Below are positions 7,765-17,829 of a DNA stretch of 64,000 nucleotides, piece by piece. The stretch lies in the NCBI RefSeq assembly GCF_003054225.1, contig NZ_QBKQ01000001.1:1-64000 (forward strand). Direction: 5' to 3'. This DNA comes from Christiangramia gaetbulicola. GTDB taxonomy: Bacteria > Bacteroidota > Bacteroidia > Flavobacteriales > Flavobacteriaceae. Within the stretch, counting starts at the first letter, position 1. Each line of letters starts with the position of its first letter. Below the pieces are notes generated by a model. That model was not told the DNA's origin and did not search any database. It was given only the letters and a program-made list of their open reading frames with translations. Both the position numbers and the translations under genes were made by a program.

Positions 7765-9324
7765 TTAGAACGGAACGTCATTATCATCATCATCAAAATT
7801 GCTGTTCATTGAACTTCCAAAGGCCTCATCGGCACTTGGGTTTGGTAAATTGAAGTTTCCAAAATCACTATCTCCATCGCCACTGTTCATGCTCGAAGGA
7901 ATTTCAGATGGAAAACTAAAGTCTTCTAAATTATCAAATTTACCGAGTTCTCCAATGAATTTCAGCCTAATATTTTCCAAACCACCGTTACGGTGCTTCG
8001 CTACAATAAATTCCCCCTGTCCCGCAGTTGGAGTTCTTTCCTCATCATCCCACTCCTCTATCTTATAATATTCCGGTCTGTAAATAAAAGATACAATATC
8101 GGCATCCTGCTCGATCGCTCCAGATTCCCTAAGGTCAGAAAGAAGCGGTCTTTTACTTCCTCCACGAGTTTCTACCGCACGCGATAACTGTGAAAGAGCG
8201 ATTACTGGTACATTCAATTCTTTTGCAAGAGCTTTCAGGTTTCTGGAAATCGTAGAAATTTCCTGTTCCCTGTTTCCTCCACCTTTTTGGCTTCCTCCCG
8301 CGGTCATTAACTGAAGGTAATCTATAACGATCATTCGTATCCCATGTTGTGAGGCCAGTCGACGGGCTTTCGCACGAAGGTCGAAAATTGAAAGTGATGG
8401 CGTATCATCAATAAACAATGGCGCTTTTTCAAGGTCTTTCACCTTTACGTTCAATTGCTCCCATTCATGTTGCTCCAGTTTACCTGTTCTCAATTTTTCA
8501 GAAGACAGGCCTGTTTCAGAAGAGATCAAACGAGTGATCAACTGCACCGAGGACATCTCCAGTGAGAAAAAGGCAACCGGTATACCCTGGTCTACTGCTA
8601 TATTTCGAGCCATAGAAAGGGTAAGGGCGGTTTTACCCATACCTGGACGTGCAGCCACAATAATTAAATCTGAAGGCTGCCAACCTGAAGTAAGTTCATC
8701 CAGCTTGTCAAATCCTGAAGGCACCCCGCTTAAACCTTCTTTATTAGAAATTTCCTGGATCTTCTTCTTTGCCTGGATAACCAAACTCTGGGCAGTTTCA
8801 GTAGAACGTTTAATGTTCCCCTGGGTTACCTCATAGAGTTTTGCTTCCGCATTATCCAATAGATCAAAAACATCGGCTCCTTCGTCGAACGCTTCTTCAA
8901 TGATCTCATTTGAAATTTTGATCAGACTTCGTTGAATATATTTTTGAAGAATGATACGAGCATGAAATTCAATGTGCGCCGAACTCGAAACCTTCTGTGT
9001 AAGTTGAATCAAGTAATAATCCCCGCCTGCTTTATCAAAAACACCGTCCTTTTTTAATTGATTTGAAACGGTTAATAAGTCAATTGCCTCTGAGCTATCG
9101 AAAAGCTTTTTAATTGCTCCGTATATTAACTTATGCGAATTTTTATAAAAAGCCTCTGGATGTAAAATATCGATAATTTCATCTACACCTTTTTTATCGA
9201 TCATCATAGCTCCAAGCACTACCTCTTCTAAATCAACGGCTTGCGGCGGAACTTTTCCTTTTTCCAGACTAACAACATTAGTTTTTTTATATGTAATATT
9301 TTGGGGGGAGGTGGTTTTTTCCAT
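7765..9324 (-). CDS. dnaB: Replicative DNA helicase
   Basis: The hexameric helicase that unwinds DNA at the replication fork. The 519-residue protein has an N-terminal DnaB domain (PPQAVDLEEVVLGAMMIDKKG), then a RecA-type helicase domain with Walker A AARPGMGKTAL near residue 228, Walker B VIDYLQLM, and the DnaB motif LLSDLRESGAIEQDADIV with the R-finger region nearby. The C-terminal roughly 50 residues are acidic and low complexity (DGDSDFGNF ... NFDDDDNDVPF), as in other flavobacterial DnaB proteins. No intein is present. Upstream lies 168 bp of intergenic DNA that also holds the accA terminator. Confidence 0.96.
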   Translation of the reverse strand: MEKTTSPQNITYKKTNVVSLEKGKVPPQAVDLEEVVLGAMMIDKKGVDEIIDILHPEAFYKNSHKLIYGAIKKLFDSSEAIDLLTVSNQLKKDGVFDKAGGDYYLIQLTQKVSSSAHIEFHARIILQKYIQRSLIKISNEIIEEAFDEGADVFDLLDNAEAKLYEVTQGNIKRSTETAQSLVIQAKKKIQEISNKEGLSGVPSGFDKLDELTSGWQPSDLIIVAARPGMGKTALTLSMARNIAVDQGIPVAFFSLEMSSVQLITRLISSETGLSSEKLRTGKLEQHEWEQLNVKVKDLEKAPLFIDDTPSLSIFDLRAKARRLASQHGIRMIVIDYLQLMTAGGSQKGGGNREQEISTISRNLKALAKELNVPVIALSQLSRAVETRGGSKRPLLSDLRESGAIEQDADIVSFIYRPEYYKIEEWDDEERTPTAGQGEFIVAKHRNGGLENIRLKFIGELGKFDNLEDFSFPSEIPSSMNSGDGDSDFGNFNLPNPSADEAFGSSMNSNFDDDDNDVPF

Positions 9325-9440
9325 AGAACTAAAGTAATTAATTTGTTAAGACAATCTTAAAGAAATTGCCCCTAGTTACTTAACAGGTAATGAACAATTT
9401 GCATGTTGAAAAGTAAATTTTTCTGTTAATAAGATAAAAA

Positions 9441-9470
9441 AATCCGGAAGCAATTCCCCGGATTTTTTAA
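9441..9470 (-). terminator. Terminator after accA
   Basis: AATCCGG (9441-9447) pairs with CCGGATT (9458-9464) around a ten-base loop. A-rich sequence on the left and T-rich on the right give T-tracts in both orientations. It lies between the accA stop and dnaB, so it most likely ends accA transcription. Confidence 0.75.
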
Positions 9471-9492
9471 TGATGTTATATAAACAAAGAAC

Positions 9493-10446
9493 TTATCCTT
9501 TAAACACTCCCATGTCTAAATATTTATCCATCCTCTTTTCTACCAGATCTTCTGGTGATAAGTTTTTGAACTCAGAATAAGCTTGGGTAATTGAAGTTTT
9601 TACCGTATTAAAAATCTCCTCCCTATTGCTATGAGCTCCTCCTAAAGGTTCTTTGACAATCTCATCTATGAGTTTCTGCTTTTTCATATCTATAGAAGTA
9701 AGTTTTAAAGCTTCCGCAGCAATTTCCTTATACTCCCAGCTTCTCCAAAGGATCGATGAACACGACTCTGGAGAGATCACAGAATACCAGGTATTTTCCA
9801 GCATCAATACTTTATCTCCCACTCCTATTCCTAAAGCTCCACCACTGGCTCCTTCTCCAATGATCACTACGATGATTGGCACTTTGAGCCTGGTCATTTC
9901 AAGAATATTCCGGGCAATCGCCTCACCCTGTCCTCTTTCCTCTGCTTCAAGACCTGGATATGCTCCCGGAGTATCAACAAAACAAACTACCGGTACACCA
10001 AACTTTTCCGCAGACTTCATAAGTCTCAAGGCTTTTCTATAGCCTTCAGGATTTGCCATCCCGAAATTTCGGTACTGCCTGGTCTTGGTATTATATCCCT
10101 TTTGCTGACCCACAAACATAAAACTCTGATCGTCGATCTTTCCAAGTCCACCAATCATCGCCTTATCATCCTTTACATTGCGATCTCCATGAAGCTCCAG
10201 AAAGGTATCTCCACAAATGGCATTAATGTAATCTAAAGTATAAGGTCTGTTAGGATGTCTTGATAATTGAACGCGCTGCCATGGCGTTAAATTCTTATAG
10301 ATCTCTTTCTTCTTCTCTACAAGTTTTTTCTCAATCTGCTTACAGGTAGCGGTAACATCAACTTCACTTTCTGCTCCAATATTGCAAGCTTTTGCATATT
10401 GCTCTTCAAGTTCTTTGATGGGTTGTTCGAATTCTAAATATTCCAT
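9493..10446 (-). CDS. accA: Acetyl-CoA carboxylase carboxyltransferase subunit alpha
   Basis: Together with AccD it transfers the carboxyl group from biotin to acetyl-CoA, giving malonyl-CoA, the first step of fatty-acid synthesis. The 317-residue product matches family length and shows [50 protein letters not shown], the oxyanion-hole regions [19 protein letters not shown] and [12 protein letters not shown], and a C-terminal region [11 protein letters not shown]-like. It stands alone, with its own promoter-like element upstream and a terminator downstream. Confidence 0.96.
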   Translation of the reverse strand: MEYLEFEQPIKELEEQYAKACNIGAESEVDVTATCKQIEKKLVEKKKEIYKNLTPWQRVQLSRHPNRPYTLDYINAICGDTFLELHGDRNVKDDKAMIGGLGKIDDQSFMFVGQQKGYNTKTRQYRNFGMANPEGYRKALRLMKSAEKFGVPVVCFVDTPGAYPGLEAEERGQGEAIARNILEMTRLKVPIIVVIIGEGASGGALGIGVGDKVLMLENTWYSVISPESCSSILWRSWEYKEIAAEALKLTSIDMKKQKLIDEIVKEPLGGAHSNREEIFNTVKTSITQAYSEFKNLSPEDLVEKRMDKYLDMGVFKG

Positions 10447-10477
10447 ATTGGTTATGGTAATTATTTTTTATAACATA

Positions 10478-10485
10478 CAAATATA
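10478..10485 (-). promoter_or_regulatory. -7 element for accA
   Basis: CAAATATA on the plus strand is TATATTTG on the minus strand, a perfect Bacteroidota -7 element 32 bp upstream of the accA start. No convincing -33 TTTG was found at the right distance, so the promoter call is moderate. Confidence 0.5.
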
Positions 10486-10544
10486 ACAACTTTGAAAGGA
10501 TAGAAATCCCCGTTGAAGCTTAAATTTTGAATAGAATTTCTTAG

Positions 10545-11621
10545 CTAGCGTTTGGCGCGGAATAGCAAAATAACCGCCAGTACTCCAAAAACGATATTAG
10601 GAAACCAAACAGCAATTAGAGGTGAAAAAGTAGATTGTTCTGCCATGGTCCCGAAAACCTTATCAAAGAAAATAAAGATAAAAGCTAGAGAAATACCTAC
10701 AGCCAGATTCACTCCCATCCCTCCTCTTCTTTTAAAAGAAGCTACGGCTACTGCGATAATGGTTAAAATAAATGCGGAGATCGGGATACTCCACCTTTTA
10801 TAGGCCACCACCAGGTATCTGTTGATATTTCCAGATCCTCTCCGGCTTTCCTTTTCTATAAAATCATTAAGCTCGGTATAGTTCAGAGTTTCGGCTATAT
10901 AAGATTCAGGAGTAAGCTCATCGAATTCAAAGGGAAGAATGGTGTCAAGGGTTCTCATATACATAATACTGTCTTCTTCTTTCCCAATGATCCTTTTATC
11001 AACACGGGTCAATTTATAAAGACTGTCTTCCTCACTATATCTTAAATTTGAAGCGCTTAATTTAAACTTTAGCTCATTTCCTTCAAAATGCTCCAAAGTA
11101 AAATTCCTGGCAGACCTTGTTTTTGGTTGAAAGTGACTTGCGTAGATATACTCATTATCGTTGATCTGTCTGTAAACATCACTGGTTTCCTGGGTTTGTT
11201 CGCCTCTTTTGAGATACTGATATTTAAATTCATTGAAGCCCTTGCTCGCCTTTGGAGCCAAATACATAGCCAGGATCAGTGCACCAATACATACTATGGT
11301 TGCACCAATCAGATATGGCCTTAAAAATCTATAAAATGAAACTCCACTACTTAAAATAGCAACGATCTCTGTATTCATCGCCAGCTTAGACGTAAACCAG
11401 ATCACTGATAAAAAAAGGAAAATGGGGAAAAGAAGGTTTGCAAAATAGATTGTAAAATCCAGATAATAATTAGCTACTTCAATGAAGGGAACTTCATTAT
11501 CCAGGATCTTATCGATCTTTTCAGCAAGGTTCACGGTAATACCAATCGGTATAAAGAGAACCAGCATCATTGTAAAGGTTCCTAAATACCTTTTAAGTAT
11601 GTACCAGTCGAGGATTTTCAA
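10545..11621 (-). CDS. LptF/LptG-family permease (YjgP/YjgQ)
   Basis: A transmembrane subunit of the Lpt system that extracts LPS from the inner membrane. The 358-residue protein has three predicted N-terminal membrane helices (ILDWYILKRYLGTFTMMLVLF region and on), a soluble periplasmic jellyroll part of about 170 residues (ASNLRYSEEDSLYKL, ILPFEFDELTPESYIAETLNY-like), and three C-terminal helices (SIPISAFILTIIAVAVASF, GVNLAVGISLAFIFIFFD). Bacteroidota often encode two such proteins at separate loci; which one this is (F or G) cannot be assigned. It starts 9 bp after tgt, so the two are co-transcribed. LptB lies at 20105. Confidence 0.88.
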   Translation of the reverse strand: MKILDWYILKRYLGTFTMMLVLFIPIGITVNLAEKIDKILDNEVPFIEVANYYLDFTIYFANLLFPIFLFLSVIWFTSKLAMNTEIVAILSSGVSFYRFLRPYLIGATIVCIGALILAMYLAPKASKGFNEFKYQYLKRGEQTQETSDVYRQINDNEYIYASHFQPKTRSARNFTLEHFEGNELKFKLSASNLRYSEEDSLYKLTRVDKRIIGKEEDSIMYMRTLDTILPFEFDELTPESYIAETLNYTELNDFIEKESRRGSGNINRYLVVAYKRWSIPISAFILTIIAVAVASFKRRGGMGVNLAVGISLAFIFIFFDKVFGTMAEQSTFSPLIAVWFPNIVFGVLAVILLFRAKR

Positions 11622-11630
11622 ATTACAGGA

Positions 11631-12761
11631 TTAAAGGCGTTTATCCATTTGTTTTACCATTTTGTCTTTCCATTGCGGGAAATCTCCGGCTAAGATATGT
11701 TTTCTTGCTTCTCTTACCAACCAAAGATAAAAGCTCAGGTTATGAATACTAGCAATTTGCCTGCCAAGCATTTCATTTACCGAGAATAAATGTCGCACAT
11801 AAGCCTTTGAATACATAGAGTCAACAAAACTTACACCTTCCGGATCTATAGGCGAAAAGTCTGCTTCCCACTTTTTATTCTTGATATTAATCGTTCCATG
11901 GGAGGTAAATAGCATTCCATTTCTACCATTCCTGGTGGGCATTACACAATCGAACATATCCACTCCTAAAGCGATATTCTCCAATATATTTATAGGAGTA
12001 CCAACGCCCATTAAATACCTTGGCTTGTCTTCCGGAAGGATTTCCGTAACCACTTCGGTCATAGCATACATTTCTTCTGCAGGCTCTCCTACAGAAAGTC
12101 CACCAATGGCATTTCCTTCAGCCCCGGCATTAGCGATATATTCTGCAGATTGTCTACGTAAGTCCTTATAGGTACTTCCCTGTACGATTGGAAAAAGAGT
12201 TTGTTTATAATCATAGATCTCTGGTGTCTTTTCAAGGTGATTTATACACCTGTCCAGCCAGCGATGCGTCATGTGCATCGATCTTTTCGCATAATTATAA
12301 TCGCAGGGATATGGGGTACATTCATCGAAAGCCATGATGATATCTGCGCCAATAGCTCTCTGAATTTCCATAACATTTTCCGGAGTAAATGTATGGTAAG
12401 AACCATCTATATGTGATTTGAATTTTACTCCTTCTTCCTTGATCTTTCTTCTGGCAGAAAGTGAATACACCTGGTAACCTCCACTATCGGTAAGGATATT
12501 CCTATCCCAGTTCATGAATTTATGCAGCCCCCCCGCTTTTTTCAAAATTTCGGTTTGAGGTCTTAAATAAAGGTGGTAGGTATTACCTAAAATAATATCA
12601 GGATTTATATCTTCTTTAAGTTCACTTTGATGTACTCCCTTAACAGATGCTACCGTACCAACCGGCATAAAAATCGGGGTTTCAATTACCCCGTGATCTG
12701 TAGTTATTTTTCCCGCACGTGCTTTACTACCAGCATCGGTAGTTAAAAGTTCAAATTTCAT
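11631..12761 (-). CDS. tgt: tRNA-guanine transglycosylase (queuine tRNA-ribosyltransferase) lacking zinc cysteines
   Basis: Exchanges guanine-34 of GUN-anticodon tRNAs for preQ1 in queuosine synthesis. The 376-residue protein has the catalytic aspartate in TDSGGYQVYS (Asp92), GGLSVGEP in the substrate pocket, and the nucleophile in DMFDCVMPTRNGRNG (Asp271). The conserved C-terminal zinc motif CxCxxC is replaced: in DPEGVSFVDSMYSKAYVRHL the three positions are Gly309, Ser311 and Asp314, while the following histidine is kept. I believe the same loss occurs in other Bacteroidota Tgt proteins, so it is probably a functional zinc-less form and not decay. It leads a tgt-lptF/G pair. Confidence 0.93.
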   Translation of the reverse strand: MKFELLTTDAGSKARAGKITTDHGVIETPIFMPVGTVASVKGVHQSELKEDINPDIILGNTYHLYLRPQTEILKKAGGLHKFMNWDRNILTDSGGYQVYSLSARRKIKEEGVKFKSHIDGSYHTFTPENVMEIQRAIGADIIMAFDECTPYPCDYNYAKRSMHMTHRWLDRCINHLEKTPEIYDYKQTLFPIVQGSTYKDLRRQSAEYIANAGAEGNAIGGLSVGEPAEEMYAMTEVVTEILPEDKPRYLMGVGTPINILENIALGVDMFDCVMPTRNGRNGMLFTSHGTINIKNKKWEADFSPIDPEGVSFVDSMYSKAYVRHLFSVNEMLGRQIASIHNLSFYLWLVREARKHILAGDFPQWKDKMVKQMDKRL

Positions 12762-12870
12762 CTGGTATTCAATATATGTTGTTTAACGGTCAGATGTAAT
12801 TCGCCAAAAACAACTTGAGTTGAATTGGAGTTTTTGATTTGGCTCATTTCATAGTTCCGTTTAATCGGTG

Positions 12871-12878
12871 CAAAGATA
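12871..12878 (-). promoter_or_regulatory. -7 element for tgt
   Basis: CAAAGATA on the plus strand reads TATCTTTG on the minus strand, a perfect -7 element about 110 bp upstream of the tgt start. The nearest -33-like CAAA (12892-12895) is only about 13 bp away, which is short, so this is a tentative promoter. Confidence 0.4.
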
Positions 12879-12963
12879 CTCAACTAAATATCAAATGGAA
12901 TAGCGAATCGCCGGCAGCTTGTTAGTATTTTCAAGAAAAAGTTAATAACTGGGCATTAGTTGC

Positions 12964-12994
12964 TTTGCCAAAGCTTTATAAAAAGTTATTTTTG
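12964..12994 (+). promoter_or_regulatory. Promoter of the split transketolase operon
   Basis: TTTG at 12964-12967 and TATTTTTG at 12987-12994 are 19 bp apart and match the Bacteroidota consensus. It places the transcription start near 13000 and excludes an in-frame upstream start at 12960 for the downstream gene. Confidence 0.75.
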
Positions 12995-13019
12995 CCGCAT
13001 TAAAACAACACAATTTAAA

Positions 13020-13865
13020 ATGCCAGACATCAACGAATTACAAGATTTTGCTACCCAGGTACGCAGAGATATTTTAAGGCAGGTTCATAAGGTTAATTCC
13101 GGTCACCCGGGAGGTTCCTTAGGCTGTACTGAATTTTTCACTGCGCTATACCAGGAGGTTATGGACTACAGCACCGATTTTAATATGGACGGAAAAGGTG
13201 AAGATCTTTTCTTTCTTTCTAACGGCCATATTTCTCCGGTTTACTATAGTGTACTTGCTCGTAGCGGATTTTTTCCGGTAGATGAACTAAACACTTTCAG
13301 ACTAATTGATTCCCGTCTTCAGGGACACCCTACTACTCACGAAGGGCTTCCAGGAGTAAGAATAGCTTCTGGATCATTAGGACAGGGAATGAGCGTTGCT
13401 CTTGGAGCCGCTCAAACCAAAAAGCTTAATAATGATAACCACCTAATCTATTCTCTTCACGGTGATGGTGAATTACAGGAAGGTCAGAACTGGGAAGCAA
13501 TTATGTATGCTGCAGGTAATAATGTAGACAACCTCATCGCAACTATAGATCTTAACGGTCAGCAGATCGATGGTAGTACAGAAACCGTATTACCAATGGG
13601 TAATCTAAAGGCTAAATTCGAAGCTTTTGGCTGGGACGTTATGGAGATCGAAGATGGAAATGACCTGCAACAGGTTATAGATGGTCTTAAGGAAGCAAAG
13701 ACCAGAACCGGAAAAGGCAAACCGGTTTGCGTATTAATGAATACAGTAATGGGTAACGGAGTAGACTTTATGATGCACACACACGCGTGGCACGGTAAAG
13801 CTCCAAACGATGAGCAACTTGAGGAAGGACTTTCTCAAAACCCTGAAACCCTGGGAGATTACTAA
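13020..13865 (+). CDS. Transketolase, N-terminal subunit
   Basis: The thiamine-diphosphate-binding half of a split transketolase of the pentose phosphate pathway. The 281-residue product has the conserved HKVNSGHPGGSLGCTEF start, then SNGHISPVYYSVLA, GSLGQGMSVALGAA, and the ThDP/metal motif GDGELQEGQNWEA with ATIDLNGQQIDG. The ATG at 13020 is chosen because the promoter lies just upstream. The C-terminal subunit follows 39 bp downstream, and the two should form a heterotetramer. Split transketolases are common in Bacteroidota and archaea. Confidence 0.93.
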   Translation: MPDINELQDFATQVRRDILRQVHKVNSGHPGGSLGCTEFFTALYQEVMDYSTDFNMDGKGEDLFFLSNGHISPVYYSVLARSGFFPVDELNTFRLIDSRLQGHPTTHEGLPGVRIASGSLGQGMSVALGAAQTKKLNNDNHLIYSLHGDGELQEGQNWEAIMYAAGNNVDNLIATIDLNGQQIDGSTETVLPMGNLKAKFEAFGWDVMEIEDGNDLQQVIDGLKEAKTRTGKGKPVCVLMNTVMGNGVDFMMHTHAWHGKAPNDEQLEEGLSQNPETLGDY

Positions 13866-13904
13866 TCGCCCCACAAATTCATTAATATCAAAATTTTAAA
13901 GACC

Positions 13905-14858
13905 ATGAAAGAATATAAAAATACAGGAAGTAAAGATACGCGTTCAGGCTTTGGAGCAGGTTTAACCGAACTTGGTAAGACCAACGAAAATGTGGTTGCC
14001 CTTTGTGCAGACCTTACCGGCTCTCTAAAAATGGACGAATTCAAGGCGAATCACCCGGAGCGTTTTTTCCAGGTGGGAATTGCTGAAGCAAACATGATAG
14101 GAATGGCTGCCGGAATGACCATTGGAGGAAAAATTCCTTTCACCGGAACTTTCGCTAACTTTTCTACCGGAAGGGTTTACGACCAGATACGCCAGAGCGT
14201 AGCTTATTCTGGAAAGAATGTGAAGATTTGTGCTTCTCACGCTGGGGTTACCCTGGGAGAGGACGGAGCTACTCACCAGATCCTCGAAGATCTTGGTTTG
14301 ATGAAAATGCTACCGGGAATGACGGTTATCAACACTTGTGATTATAACCAAACAAAGGCGGCAACTCTTGCCATCGCAGAGCATGACGGACCGGTTTACC
14401 TTAGATTCGGAAGACCAAAAGTTGCTAATTTCACTCCAGAAGACCAGAAATTCGAGATCGGAAAAGCGGTAAAACTATATGAAGGTACAGATGTTACTAT
14501 CATTGCAACCGGTCATTTGGTTTGGGAAGCTATACAGGCAGCTGTAGAATTGAATGAAAAAGGGATCAGTGCTGAAGTGATCAATATTCATACGATCAAG
14601 CCACTTGATGAAGAAGCTATCATCAATTCAGTAAAAAAGACAGGTTGTGTGGTAACTGCTGAAGAACACAACTTCCTTGGAGGATTGGGAGAAAGCGTTG
14701 CTAGAACTTTGGCAGAGCATCATCCTGCACCTCAGGAATTTGTCGCTACCAAAGATACCTTTGGAGAAAGCGGTACTCCTGCTCAACTTATGGATAAATA
14801 CGGTTTAAATGCAGCGGCGATAATTAAAGCTTCTGAAAAAGTTTTAAAACGTAAATAA
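13905..14858 (+). CDS. Transketolase, C-terminal subunit
   Basis: The pyrimidine-binding and C-terminal half of the split transketolase. The 317 residues include the ThDP-activating glutamate region FFQVGIAEANMIGMAAGM, then GKIPFTGTFANFSTGRVYDQ and CASHAGVTLGEDGATHQ, and a C-terminal transketolase domain (DVTIIATGHLVWEAIQAA, VTAEEHNFLGGLGESVA). It pairs with the gene 39 bp upstream. A terminator lies just after it. Confidence 0.93.
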   Translation: MKEYKNTGSKDTRSGFGAGLTELGKTNENVVALCADLTGSLKMDEFKANHPERFFQVGIAEANMIGMAAGMTIGGKIPFTGTFANFSTGRVYDQIRQSVAYSGKNVKICASHAGVTLGEDGATHQILEDLGLMKMLPGMTVINTCDYNQTKAATLAIAEHDGPVYLRFGRPKVANFTPEDQKFEIGKAVKLYEGTDVTIIATGHLVWEAIQAAVELNEKGISAEVINIHTIKPLDEEAIINSVKKTGCVVTAEEHNFLGGLGESVARTLAEHHPAPQEFVATKDTFGESGTPAQLMDKYGLNAAAIIKASEKVLKRK

Positions 14859-14883
14859 TATTCTAAATATCAGTAATATAAAG

Positions 14884-14914
14884 GCCTTTCAGAGATTATT
14901 CTGAAAGGCTTTTT
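14884..14914 (+). terminator. Terminator after transketolase genes
   Basis: GCCTTTCAG (14884-14892) and CTGAAAGGC (14901-14909) form a perfect 9-bp stem around an eight-base loop, followed by six T residues. Confidence 0.92.
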
Positions 14915-14978
14915 TAATTCTATAGAAATAAACATTCGTTAAACAGCGTTATATTAGCTGAACATAAATAGGAAATAA

Positions 14979-15581
14979 ATGAAAAAGTTAATGTTGCTGG
15001 CCTTTATTTTTGCAGGTTTAAACCTATCTGCCCAAAATGCCAGTTTTGGAATTAAAGGTGGTTTGAATTATGGAGCTACGGGAGAATATGAATCTGTTGG
15101 CGACGCCTCAGGAGATTTTATGGCTTCATTCGAGGATGGTGAATCTAAGACGGGTTTCCATGCAGGTCTTTTTGCACAATTTGAGCTATTGGGAATTTTT
15201 ATTCAGCCTGAATTATTATATACTCAATTAAACACTGAATATTCGACCTTCGATTATAAATTGAGTAAGATCGATGCCCCTGTATTAGTAGGATTGAATA
15301 TCCTGGGACCGCTTAATATTAAGGCTGGACCTTCTTTCCAATATATCCTGGATAATAAAGCCGAAGGTGGCGGTATTCAGATCGAGGATGTTGAAAATGA
15401 TATTACGGTGGGTTATCAGCTTGGAGCAGGACTAAATCTAGGAAGACTTGGTTTTGACCTACGATATGAAGGTGCTTTTTCTGAAAACACAGCATTTGGA
15501 TTAAACGAAACTGCTGCTGAAGAATTCACCCTGGATTCGCGACCATCACAATGGATACTTAGCGTTTCTTACGCTCTTTAA
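14979..15581 (+). CDS. Outer-membrane beta-barrel protein (PorT-like)
   Basis: A 200-residue protein with a clear signal peptide (MKKLMLLAFIFAGLNLSAQNA) followed by alternating hydrophobic and polar strands rich in Gly and aromatic residues (SFGIKGGLNYGATG, FHAGLFAQFELLG, YQLGAGLNLGRLGFDLRYEG). It ends in an aromatic-containing strand (WILSVSYAL). This pattern fits the small outer-membrane beta-barrel/PorT-like family abundant in Bacteroidota. The specific role is unknown. It is a single gene between two terminators. Confidence 0.82.
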   Translation: MKKLMLLAFIFAGLNLSAQNASFGIKGGLNYGATGEYESVGDASGDFMASFEDGESKTGFHAGLFAQFELLGIFIQPELLYTQLNTEYSTFDYKLSKIDAPVLVGLNILGPLNIKAGPSFQYILDNKAEGGGIQIEDVENDITVGYQLGAGLNLGRLGFDLRYEGAFSENTAFGLNETAAEEFTLDSRPSQWILSVSYAL

Positions 15582-15600
15582 AAGAAGATATAAATAGAAA

Positions 15601-15624
15601 AACCCGGAATTTCCGGGTTTTTTT
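15601..15624. terminator. Bidirectional terminator between barrel protein and recQ
   Basis: AACCCGGAA (15601-15609) pairs with TTCCGGGTT (15611-15619), with T residues on the right and A residues on the left. It serves the rightward barrel-protein gene and the leftward recQ. Confidence 0.9.
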
Positions 15625-15629
15625 ATGTC

Positions 15630-17825
15630 TTAATTTGCGACCTGACTTATAAACTTTATCCTGTATAATCGAAGTTCTTCATCGTCATAATCTCCATCAA
15701 ACTCCTCCATCGCTTCATCTATCTTATCAGATTCAGCTTCCAGAAAATATTCGTGGATCTCTTCCTGCTGATCTTCATCCAGGATATCATCCAGCCAGTA
15801 ATCTATATTCAGTTTTGTTCCGCTATAAACAATAGCTTCCATTTCTTTAATGAATTCGGGCATCGCCATACCTTTTGCCGATGCAATATCTGTTAATGGT
15901 AACTTCCGGTCTACGCTCTGAATGATATATAATTTGAGAGAACTATTAGCACCCGTAGATTTCACTACAAAATCATCTGGCCTTACTATATCGTTATCTT
16001 CAACATATCTGGCAATAAGCTCCACGAACTCCTTCCCGTACTTCTTGGCCTTCCCTTCGCCTACCCCATGAATATTGCTTAATTCCTCTATGTTTATAGG
16101 ATATTTAAGCGCCATATCTTCCAGAGATGGATCCTGAAATATTACAAACGGTGGAAGGTCTTTTTTCTTGGCGACTTTCTTCCGAAGTTCTTTCAGTATT
16201 TTCACCAGTTGTTCATCAACTGCCGCTCCACCTTTATCAGCTTTGATCACATCCTCGGTAGCATCATTGAAAATATGATCTTCGGTCATCATGAAAGAAA
16301 CAGGATTCTTGAGATACTCCCTACCTTTTTCGGTGATCTTAACCACGCCGTAGGTTTCTATATCTTTTTTAAGATAACCGCCAACCAGGGCCTGCCTGGT
16401 AAGAGCCATCCAGTAATTACTATCCTGGTGCTTCCCTTTTCCGAATAAAGGATGTTCATCGGTTTTATGAGAAAGTATAAGAGCGTTAGACTTTCCTATC
16501 AGGGTTTTTACAACCTCTTTAGACTTATATAGTTCGTTGGTTTCCTTAACTGTTCTCAGCAGTAATTCAAGGTCTTCTTTCGCTTCATGCTGTTTCTTTG
16601 GATTGCGAACATTATCGTCCATACTTGCACCTTCTCCGGTTTCAGAATCAAATTCTTCTCCGAAATAATGCAGGATGAATTTTCTCCTGGAAACAGAAGT
16701 CTCGGCATAAGCAACCACTTCCTGTAAAAGCGCATGACCAATTTCCTGTTCTGCAACAGGCTTACCGCTCATGAATTTTTCTAGTTTCTCTATATCCTTG
16801 TATGAATAAAAAGCGAGACAATGCCCCTCACCACCATCACGACCGGCACGACCGGTTTCCTGGTAGTAACTCTCAATACTTTTCGGGATATCATGGTGGA
16901 TCACAAAACGAACGTCGGGTTTATCTATACCCATACCAAAAGCGATGGTCGCCACTACCACATCTATATCCTCCATAAGGAACATATCCTGGTGTTTAGA
17001 CCTGGTCTTGGCATCCAGTCCCGCATGATAGGGAACCGCTTTAATTCCGTTTACCTGAAGCGTCTGGGCCAACTCCTCAACCTTTTTACGGCTAAGGCAA
17101 TAAATAATACCAGATTTACCATCGTTCTGTTTTACGAACCTGGTAATATCAGCTTCAATATTCTTCGTTTTCGGTCTTACCTCGTAGTAAAGATTAGGCC
17201 TGTTAAAACTGGCCTTAAAGGTCTTTGCCCCGGTAATTCCAAGATTCTTCAGGATATCTTCCTGAACCTTTGGAGTCGCCGTCGCCGTTAACCCGATAAC
17301 GGGAATATTATCGCCTATCCTTTTCAGAATATGACGAAGGTTTCGGTATTCCGGTCTAAAGTCGTGTCCCCATTCACTAATACAGTGAGCTTCATCTACG
17401 GCAAGAAAAGAAATAGTCTGATTTTTAAGAAAATCTACATAATCTTCTTTGGTAAGCGATTCCGGCGCCACATAAAGTAATTTACAGATACCATTTCTAA
17501 TATCGTCCTTTACTCTAGCAACTTCGGTTTTATTTAAAGAGGAGTTGAGAACATGGGCTACGCCATGCTCAGAGGAGATGCTACGAATTGCATCTACCTG
17601 ATTCTTCATTAATGCTATAAGGGGCGATACCACTATTGCAGTACCGTCTGATATAAGTGCCGGGAGTTGGTAACATAGTGATTTCCCTCCGCCAGTTGGC
17701 ATAACTACGAAAGTATCATTTCCTTTAACTATGCTGGTAATTACTTCTTCCTGAAGCCCCTTAAACTGACTAAATCCAAAGTACCTCTTAAGTTCTTTGT
17801 GTAAATCAATTTCGGTCAAAGCCAT
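15630..17825 (-). CDS. recQ: ATP-dependent DNA helicase RecQ
   Basis: A 3'-5' DNA helicase for recombination and repair. The 731-residue protein has Walker [15 protein letters not shown] near residue 43, the DEAH box ([17 protein letters not shown], including the aromatic-rich loop), the SAT-like [11 protein letters not shown], and motif [12 protein letters not shown]. These are followed by an RQC region and an HRDC domain ([24 protein letters not shown]). The C-terminus extends beyond the HRDC domain with a further acidic region. In the RQC zinc-binding subdomain I see few cysteines after [16 protein letters not shown], so the zinc site may be degenerate. More than one recQ is common in this group. 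Confidence 0.93.
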   Translation of the reverse strand: MALTEIDLHKELKRYFGFSQFKGLQEEVITSIVKGNDTFVVMPTGGGKSLCYQLPALISDGTAIVVSPLIALMKNQVDAIRSISSEHGVAHVLNSSLNKTEVARVKDDIRNGICKLLYVAPESLTKEDYVDFLKNQTISFLAVDEAHCISEWGHDFRPEYRNLRHILKRIGDNIPVIGLTATATPKVQEDILKNLGITGAKTFKASFNRPNLYYEVRPKTKNIEADITRFVKQNDGKSGIIYCLSRKKVEELAQTLQVNGIKAVPYHAGLDAKTRSKHQDMFLMEDIDVVVATIAFGMGIDKPDVRFVIHHDIPKSIESYYQETGRAGRDGGEGHCLAFYSYKDIEKLEKFMSGKPVAEQEIGHALLQEVVAYAETSVSRRKFILHYFGEEFDSETGEGASMDDNVRNPKKQHEAKEDLELLLRTVKETNELYKSKEVVKTLIGKSNALILSHKTDEHPLFGKGKHQDSNYWMALTRQALVGGYLKKDIETYGVVKITEKGREYLKNPVSFMMTEDHIFNDATEDVIKADKGGAAVDEQLVKILKELRKKVAKKKDLPPFVIFQDPSLEDMALKYPINIEELSNIHGVGEGKAKKYGKEFVELIARYVEDNDIVRPDDFVVKSTGANSSLKLYIIQSVDRKLPLTDIASAKGMAMPEFIKEMEAIVYSGTKLNIDYWLDDILDEDQQEEIHEYFLEAESDKIDEAMEEFDGDYDDEELRLYRIKFISQVAN

Positions 17826-17829
17826 TCAA

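Noticed and set aside
7731-7796. Start of the secreted protein at 7796
   Set aside because: It would overlap dnaB by 32 bases and put residues in front of a clean signal peptide that begins at 7730 behind an AGGAA ribosome-binding site.
12960-13019. Transketolase N subunit starting at 12960
   Set aside because: The added residues are encoded by the promoter region.
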